From Coniochaeta sp. PMI_546 (taxonomy: Eukaryota; Ascomycota; Sordariomycetes; Coniochaetales; Coniochaetaceae): 64,000 nt of DNA. Location of the stretch: assembly GCA_021432605.1 (NCBI GenBank), contig MU271143.1:1807277-1871276 (forward strand). The letters are read 5' to 3'. Below are positions 56,434-64,000 of the stretch, piece by piece; within the stretch, counting starts at the first letter, position 1; every line of letters begins with the position of its first letter. The notes beneath the pieces were generated by a model that saw only the letters and a list, made by a program, of their open reading frames with translations, had not been told where the DNA came from and made no database searches. The position numbers and the translations under genes were made by a program.

Positions 56434-58177
56434 CTATGTCATGCTCATTGACGACGTAGGAGGTAGGATGCTGGGGTAATATCCTGTAGAGGCGGGTTTG
56501 CCCTCGAACCGACCGCAGCGCTGAGCACAGTACGTACTTCCAGCGTACCAGACGTTCGAAATGCCACTATCATACTCAGGCTTTACCTTGTCTGTAGCCA
56601 AGGTGATCCGATGGCTCGTTGGTTGATGCGCCGCACTCTCGTGTTCCGTCTTCTGGTGGTGGTGATGGAAAACCTCGACTGGGTTCCTGGAGTCCTGTTC
56701 AGTTTCGTAGATGGTTGTCGGAAAGTATTGATAGTCTTTGGTCTCGTTGATTGACTTTTCTTCCTCGGCCGACAGCATCGGTTCCATTGGCACGTCTTGA
56801 TGGTGCTGGTGATGGCGGCCCCCCGAATAGCCCCCGTGTCTTGGGTCGCCATAACTATTTCCATAGGCATTGGTCATGAGAGTCGGCCCGCCACCAAAGT
56901 GCTGGTTCATCATGTTGCCTGAGTAGCCACCGTCTCCTAAGCCGGAGCCGGTAGAAGGACCGCTACCAGAGCTCCCCCGCCTCTCCGACTGGTAGTGGCC
57001 CGGGGACCGGCCGCGAACAATCATCTTCGCCGACTTGCGATAGCCCATCTTCACCCAATGCGGCTGCTGCCCCACATCGCTCACATCTGCGTAGAGCTCG
57101 ATGATCAGGTGGTAATATTGTTGCGCGGCTCGACGCTTCCCGTTGTTCGCGGTTGCTTGCTTGAACTGAATTCGCTCGAAGGTATGTTCAGTCGGGAGTT
57201 GCGCCTGAGCTTGGCCAAAGCCTTGTTCGTACGGGCGAGATGACGGAAGACCCGTGTCGGGCTGCCCATAGAGCCCCATTTGATTGTATCCCGGTGCCTG
57301 GGCGGGCTTGGGGCTTAGTCGCACTTTGTCGGGTTTCGCAATCGGTCCCTTGTCTCTCTTAGGAGTGTGTTGAACTAGATCGATCGAATGCGTGTCGCTC
57401 TCCGCGACAACAGCAGAGATACACATGGCAAATCCGTGGACCTGGAATGTTTGCGTACCGGCAGTAAACTGCATCGGCTGTCCGTGGAAGTCAGGGTTCA
57501 GGCTAAACGAGCAGATACATGAGAAATAGTTGCGTCTGTAGCATGTCCACTCGTTGTCTGCGAGAAAGAAGCCCTTGTCGATGCTGCCGTTGATCTCATA
57601 TTTGATCTGCGTGCCGTCCAAGGTCGTCAAGACACCCAAGTTAGTCTGCTGGTTCAAAGGCGGCAGGTTCGCCTGTTGCTTCTGACCATACCCAGGATCC
57701 ATCCTCAGCGGAGCAAATGCGACGTTGGGACTGGGCGTTGGCGACAGAGGATTGCGTCGCAGGTTGCCTGGAAAGGAGGGCTCCCTCTGCGTATGGTGCT
57801 CTGGACCCCTCCGGAACGTTGGCGTCGCTGCCGGGTAAAAATCTCGTGTGAGATGCGTTCCTGGTTGTGGTAACGTTGCGGAGCGATGGGCATGTGCCAT
57901 GCCCGGTATAGAGGTATTGCTACTGCAGGTGTTAATGCAATGAATATGTAAGGTCCTAAGGAATGGATCGGCACAGCAACACCATGCTACCTACTTTGAA
58001 CCCAATCGTGGTCTGACGTCAACGTTAGGAAATAGATGACCGTTCGGATTAAAGATATCAGACGTATAAGGCGTCACTGCCTGAGGCGATGGAACCACGT
58101 TTATGTGGAAAGGAGGAGGAGGAGGCTGAACCGGCGCTTGAATCGTCAACGGAGAGGCAGTAGAGCCGGAAAAAACA
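56434..58177 (-). CDS. vib-1: VIB-1/XprG-type Ndt80-family transcription factor (5' end incomplete)
   Basis: Two exons are supported: 58177-57995 and 57922-56434, joined over a 72-nt intron (GTAGGT...CTGCAG) as RPRLGSNSNTSIPG. The Ndt80/PhoG DNA-binding domain is unmistakable, with TLDGTQIKYEINGSIDKGFFLADNEWTCYRRNYFSC, FHGQPMQFTAG, VHGFAMCISAVVAES and IQLVQHTPKRDKGP-like segments. It ends with TFERIQFKQATANNGKRRAAQQYYHLIIELYADV and a basic RKSAKMIVRGRSPGHY. A Gly/His-rich tail follows. In Neurospora VIB-1 is needed for HET-dependent cell death and for secreted proteases and cellulase induction; Aspergillus XprG controls extracellular proteases. The left exon starts after TTGTAG and enters with two bases missing from its first codon, so at least one more 5' exon exists. 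The in-frame ATG at 57900 is too close to the domain to be the natural start. Confidence 0.93.
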
Positions 58178-61100
58178 CTACAACAGTTGGTGATCAGCGG
58201 GTGTCACACAACCATTCCACTCTCAAGTATGTTATCAAGAGACTGTGATGCTTTCCATGTAAGACGATACGTTATGGGTGTGACTCAAGCGTCGTACTGC
58301 CAACAAAGGCGTTGCACATGCCCGATGGATACAGCATCGGGAGTAGGGGGGGAGCAGGAACACTCCCACACACCTCCAACTACTTGCAGCTGAGGGGTGT
58401 GAAGAATCTGAGGGCCGGTAGATGCCAATGGGTTATCAGAAAGATGTCGTGGTAGGTCTGGGGCCCGAGGCAAGAACTCATGCCTCAAGCGTTGGCACCT
58501 GTGACAAGATCCCGACCGAATGCACTGTGACGATCGACAGCAGCGCCATTGAATTTGGGCATAGATTTGTACCCAGTCTAGCACCTTCACCAAGCACTGG
58601 CAGACGTCGCGGACCAGGACAGGCCGAGTAATCAGGGAACCTCAGAGGGCGTAGATGGGATATCGAGGTTATTAACGATTTGCAGGTGGTGAAGTCTCAG
58701 TCTGCTAGAAGTTCCAGATACTGGGACTCTCTAGCGTCAAGTAACTGAGGGATGCAATAGGGCGGAGCGGATATGATTCGAGCAGGGCGTTATGCAGGAT
58801 ATAAAAACCGTTGTTTTTCGAGACGGGTTGACACCAATAAGAAAATCCCCGACGTACCGCATATCAGCTTGAGAGTGTAGATCGATATGATAATCCAGCC
58901 CAGGAGGCGGCGGCGACTCGAGTCCCTTAAGTCAGAAGTGCGAGTTAGAACATTGCTCTTCCTCTGTGATGTTGTAAATCCATGTAGGCCGCGAAGAGAA
59001 ATCGGTTGTAGTCGCGCATCTGGCTCTGGCGGTCTAGAAATCCAAAGGATCGCAGTGCTAATGACCTGTGATTATCATGTGCTAAACATATGGCGTTAGT
59101 TGGCAACGATGGTAGTGAGAGACAACGATGCAAAACCGGCTTCCTGCCAGGTCTAGGTGACAGAAGTAAGCAAAAAAACAACAACTACAGGATAAGTCGA
59201 TTCTGCGCAGCGAAGCGGAGAGAAAGAAATACAAGCAGGCTACTATAGCCTTATAAGAGTGGCACCGAAAGACTGGAAAACAACAACGAAGAGGAGCGGT
59301 GGTCGGCAAACGCGAGGGAGTAGAGCGCAGGCAACGAAGCAACTTAAGTGGCCGCCGTTTCTGTGAAGACATAACTTGGCAGACCAGAAGCCCTTGCAAG
59401 GGAACGCAAACCGGTGAAGGCTGAATGAAGCGTACAGTACAGCGAGATGCGGCCCAGCACGGAGCAGTACATGCTACAAGGGCTCGACTTGCAGCAGGAA
59501 GCATTGAGGATCGGGAGAGGAAAAAGCAAGGGCAGAAGTGTGCAGACCACACGCCCCCTCTCATCGCCAACTCTACCCCCCAGCTGCTGGGGGGTGAGAT
59601 GGTAATGTCGCACAGATCCGCGCCACAGTTTCCTGTACGCGGTATATTGTACCATCTCTTCATCCCCCAAGCAGACAAGGGCCAAGAGTAGACCGGGGCC
59701 CTCCTGCATAGTATAGCAAGAGCACACAGATGCATATCGGACGTTGAGATAGTCGACACGGGCAACAACAAGAGCACGCCTCGTCATCACCAAGCTGAGT
59801 GATTGGCTCGAGCGGCCCAGCTTGCAGAACGGAAACGAAGTCCAGATCTACCTTGTCGCCGGCGTCGAGCCGTCGCGATGTGGCCTTTTCCGTACAAAAG
59901 CAAGAAGGGTATTCCAAGAAAGCAAACGAAGCACTGAGAAGATGACGGGAGAATCGGACTGACCTCTGTTATAGACCGACCGTTTGGTTGCTTGTCCTTG
60001 CTGCTGTACATACTACAACTCCTCCTACATGCTCACTGCTGCTGGAGAGTCGCTGGAGGGGGAGTTTGTTGTTGAGTATTCAGGTTTGATTGCGGTTAAA
60101 TTAACGCCATAGTCGCGGTTTCGGCACAAGTAATACGTGGTTGGTGGCACTGTCGAGGCACGATGGGACGATAACGAGGAGCCACAGACGAAGGGAACAG
60201 GGAAAAAAGAAAGAAAAAAAAGAAGGAAGAAGAGCGTGTCGGGCTGCAAGAAAGGATAGAAAAAGGGAATACCTTGTGCAGTGATGAGTTGAGGGGATTC
60301 AACGAATTCATACGGCTGTCCTCGAGAGGATTGTTGAGGAAGTCGATGAGATTGTGTGGCGCCTGTGTCTACAACCTCTCTCCCCTCTTGCGGGGTCTGC
60401 GTTAGCTTTGCCTGGTTCACACATGAGTTTAGAAACCCCCGAGGCACCACTCTTCCAGGGGTCTAGGGGTCTGTCAGCGACGGAGTGGCCCTTGTCAGCC
60501 TGTAGGGCTCTGTCGCTCCGCTTGGAGACGGCAGAGACTGAAGCACTCGCATCGTGTGAATGAGCAATGTGTGTGGAGCGAAGGACGAAGCCCTGCAACA
60601 ACCATGTCCCTGATTACTAGATGCTACCCTTCGCTGCTGCAACAAATTCCCGGTCAGACCCCCCTCAAAAAAAAACTCCAACCTGCGTATCAATTGAGCA
60701 TGAGCCAGTGACAACATCCGCAGGATGGCGCGTATTAGGAAGATGAGTGGAAAATCTGCCCAAAAAAGAACATGTGTGGACGTGCTAGTGGAAGTAGTAA
60801 GGTAGGTAGTGAACCGCATCAATTGGGGGATGGGAATTGGGGTCGCATAGGGTAAAGTAAGGCAAGGTAAGGTTGCTTTCTGCATCGGTTCCCGCATCCC
60901 CGGTGGCTTGCCCTAGCTTGTTGTGGCACATCTTGGGGCAAGGGAAGGGGGGGAGGACTTGGTGGTTGAGCTGACCTTGAGATGTGCCCCTGTCATGCCA
61001 AGCTACTCCAAACTGCACCAAGGTGCAGTGACGAGCAGCTAAAGAGCCCTTGTTTCTTAACCTGTCCAGTTCCTGCAGTCAAGTCAGCGTCGTGTGCGTT

Positions 61101-63210
61101 TTTGGTTATTCCCCCCCCTCATATGATTTTCATGTGTGATTCGTGCCAGCTGGTGTCCGCCAACGTTCGAGGCCGAGCGCTTGACAACATTTGCAGAGCG
61201 GCACACAACCGAGATCGCGAACTCGACACTCGACCAAGTTGGTGGAAGGTGAAGCACCATGCTCTCAGCCAGGACACAATGAGACGGCTTAGCGTGCATA
61301 GAGGGCATGTTGGGTTAAGCGTCGATGGTGGCGCTAGCTTCCCGTATATGCACTGCTCTTCCACAAGTTCTCGTTTGTCCTTGTCGGTCCCGCCCTCATC
61401 CTTTGGTCAAGACAAGACTTACTCGTTTGCGCGTCGGGAACCTTTGATATCTTCAGCTTGCTATTTGTGCCTCGGAAGTCTGCCAGGAGAGTAGGCGCAA
61501 CTCGCTGGATGTAGGTCCCGGAACGAGTGGGGGGCACGAAAACGACAGACAAACAAGATCTGGCTGTACCTGGTCAGAAGCAGTATTCGCCTTGCATGGT
61601 TAGCGCTCCATCCGATTGCTCAGCCAAGGGGGAAAGATCCGTCTCTGCAAGAGAAGCAAATGCCTTCAACCCTAGAGACTGTCTTGCCTTGCCTACCGAC
61701 CTCGCCGTCGCACCTGGTGACGCTTCGTCCGTTGCTGGCAAGTCGTGACGCAGAAGAAAAAAAAGTTGCAGATGCAGCTCAATCACGCAAGCGAGGAAAG
61801 ACGGCGTGACTTACTCGGTGACGCGTCTTGGACGAGCCCGCAGCAAGACGATTTTGCGTGTGTCTGGCTTTGACAGACTTCTCACCAGCAAATACAGTGG
61901 TGTCTCTGACGTGCCTTCTTATACCTGCGGGAACAGGCAGCAGATGTGGTTATACAACCCTATCCCACTGGCACCGATCCCTTCTTTCTCGTTCGAACTT
62001 CCAGAATGTTATAGCTAATCCGGCACATACAAGAATGTGCAGGATCTTGACTGGGTGATTGCGCTATATACGTATCTTTCTCGCACTGCTGGTGTGGTGG
62101 CTTCGGAAAGGATCGTACAAGACAACAAGGGGCGCGACTGGTACTGTTTTGGTAACGTCTGGGTAATTCAATGGCCTAGCCTGGTGTCGATATCGTCGAT
62201 CGCTCGAAAGGCAAGTTGTGCTTTGGATTGGAGACTAAGAAAAGTGGTCAGGGGTGAGAGGACGGAATGAACCTCGAGTCTGAGATGTGAGCTTTTCTGC
62301 CTTCTTAAGCACAGAGAGACTGGAAACGTGAATGGGTATGTTGTGCAGACATTTGAGACAACGGCAATGGTGCTCCTTGGAAACTGTGGAGAGCTCGAGG
62401 CTACCCGGACTATTAATCTTAGGGGGAAAATGTTTGATACTTCTCCAGCACGATGGGTATGCCGGCAGCAGATACGTTTCGTTGGTTCTTTAGTGAGCCC
62501 AAGCCTCCAGGATCATCTGAGCAAGAGGAACTCCATCTTGTTTCCTAGGTGCAGGAAGCCGAGCAAGTTTGCAGACCGCACGATCCAGCTGGACCAGCTG
62601 TATGGTCTCTCTGCCCAACAAAGGATCGACGAGTCTCCTCGAACACCCGATCTTCAAAAGGCTATTGACCAGGTCCATCACCGAGTAGGAGCTAGCGTGA
62701 TCCAAGGCTGATCCTATCAGGCGAATTGCGTATTACGGCAAGCCTTCACCGGGAACTCTGACGGTTGAAGGGCGGCGGCGCAGACTGTGGAGGCAGAACT
62801 GCTCCAAGGTGAGTAACATCCTCAAGTGCCACCTTGACCGCACCGGCAGCAGCAATGTTGCTCCAAAACCAGATCTCCTTCGGGCTTCTGACAAGGTTGT
62901 CGCCTTCTATGCGTTAGAATCATGCAGCTATCCTTCTCAAGGGCTTCTACAAAACGCCACAAACATCCATTTCGAATGAGAAAGGGTCTCGCCCCCGGCA
63001 TACAATTTGACTGGATACGCGGAAGGCTGCAGCTTGATGACAGGCTGTTGGGTTATAGCTAGCCAGTCCTCGCCATACAGATCGGGTGTGCCTGACTGTT
63101 AGCCGCTCCCTGGAAGGTACTCCTGCCTCCCTTACGCCCCAACCCGCACTTTCCTTCCAGACGACCGCCTGCATGGCCAACAAGGTCTATCGGGTGCAGT
63201 AGGTACATGG

Positions 63211-63251
<41 letters not shown>

Positions 63252-64000
63252 CCCAAAGACCGACCTCGGGAAGCGAGCAGGACCAGGATAACGATGTCAA
63301 CAAGAGATGGATATAACCGTCTCTCGCTTGATCCTAGGTCCGAGAGCCAACCAACAGCTCATTGTTGTGGAGAAGTTCGGAAGCTGACCACAGCTCGCGG
63401 CACTAGAGGCCACATGCCATCGGTCATACTGGTCCTTTCAACGTTGGAGTCGAGGTCAAGACGGTGGCTCATCTCAGGGACCGTAAGCACGTGAGGTACT
63501 TTGCATCGGCAGTCGACACAATCCTCCGTGGTCGAAATACTTGCAACATCGAGGCATAGAGGTGCCTAGTACGGTTGTGCACCGTTCCCGACGCTACTCA
63601 GCTCAGATAAACTCCCCACTAGTCCTACTGGAAGGGTGAACAAGGTCAAGGATAGATGCCGTTTGCCATGCGGCAGACTTAGGCCCGGCTATGGCCCTTT
63701 CCTTCCATGGCCGTCGTGGCGGCGTCAACCAATGAGATTTTCTTAATACCCGAACTTGCCTTTGCTTCTAGACCTCTGTTAGAAGGCTGTTCCTAAGTCT
63801 TCGAACATTCGAACCCTGTCCAACTCGCAGTGAAATGGCTTGGGCGGAGCAAGGGGCAAAGAGCATCATCGGCAATCGAAACAAGCTCGTATCGAACTTT
63901 GGCGGCCTATTATTAGCCAGTGATGGTGGGTTATTGGCGTGAAGGACCTGGACCATAGGGTCCTTTGGTGGTCGTGTTGTGCAAGTGCCCGTCCATTTTT
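58178..64000. promoter_or_regulatory. Long region upstream of vib-1, probably leader, introns and promoter
   Basis: About 5.8 kb without a recognised domain. Because the vib-1 exon at 58177 begins in mid-codon, some of this must be transcribed. Two minus-strand stretches look protein-like. One near 58386-58490 (HEFLPRAPDLPRHLSDNPLAS) ends at a possible GTAGTT donor. One ends at a GTGAGC donor near 60037 (DYGVNLTAIKPEYSTTNSPS). I cannot join them with confidence. Near 60200-60260 the minus strand is strongly pyrimidine-rich, as in fungal leaders. The region also holds an AG microsatellite at 63216-63249. Confidence 0.4.
63216..63249. repeat. (AG)17 microsatellite
   Basis: 34 nt of perfect AG dinucleotide repeat. 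On the minus strand it reads CT, the type often seen in fungal promoters. Likely length-variable. Confidence 0.95.

Noticed and set aside
59082-59793. Two overlapping minus-strand frames of 149-231 codons
   Set aside because: They overlap heavily in different frames, the composition is Cys/Ser/Arg-rich and random-looking, and no family matches.
62328-62711. 127-codon plus-strand frame in the vib-1 upstream block
   Set aside because: No recognised family and no supporting context. Left as unsupported, though it would deserve a homology search.

Overview
The window is nuclear DNA from a filamentous ascomycete, most likely a Sordariomycete. The signs are short introns (about 50-115 nt) with GT...CTAAC-like...AG signals, a VIB-1/XprG-type Ndt80 factor, HET and Clr5 domains, a Zn2Cys6 regulator, and gene-rich stretches separated by long non-coding gaps. 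No reads or databases were available. Exon models come from splice motifs, reading-frame continuity and remembered protein families.

Layout. 0-10 kb: an RRM-like protein, a sparse region with a short Clr5-domain gene, a monocarboxylate-porter type MFS carrier, and a thioredoxin with a mitochondrial presequence. 10-20 kb: a small secreted protein, splicing factor Snu23 divergent from gamma-tubulin complex protein GCP4, a decayed HET-domain gene, a GNAT acetyltransferase, tRNA-Lys(CTT) and an Mpv17/PMP22 membrane protein. 20-33 kb: a spartin-like senescence-domain protein, a large Zn2Cys6 regulator whose first exon is hidden, a secreted S28 serine peptidase and a four-exon GNAT-like protein. 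33-51 kb is dense: importin Mtr10, 5-formyltetrahydrofolate cyclo-ligase divergent from an OPT oligopeptide transporter, a fringe-like glycosyltransferase, a fungal SLATT two-TM protein divergent from tRNA methyltransferase Trm1, and a DAG/sphingoid-kinase-like protein. 51-64 kb: the vib-1 gene stands alone between two large gene-free blocks.

There is no biosynthetic cluster and no intact transposon, rRNA or CRISPR array. Most genes are unrelated housekeeping or transport functions. The most interesting strand is self-recognition and cell-death biology: a HET fossil, a SLATT-family gene (a domain linked in bacteria to anti-phage effectors) and vib-1, a known regulator of HET-dependent cell death, lie within 43 kb. 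This is suggestive only. Other items of note are two genes with tandem in-frame ATGs suited to dual organelle/cytosol products, a probable GC-AG intron, and a tRNA whose 3' trailer can pair with its own acceptor strand.
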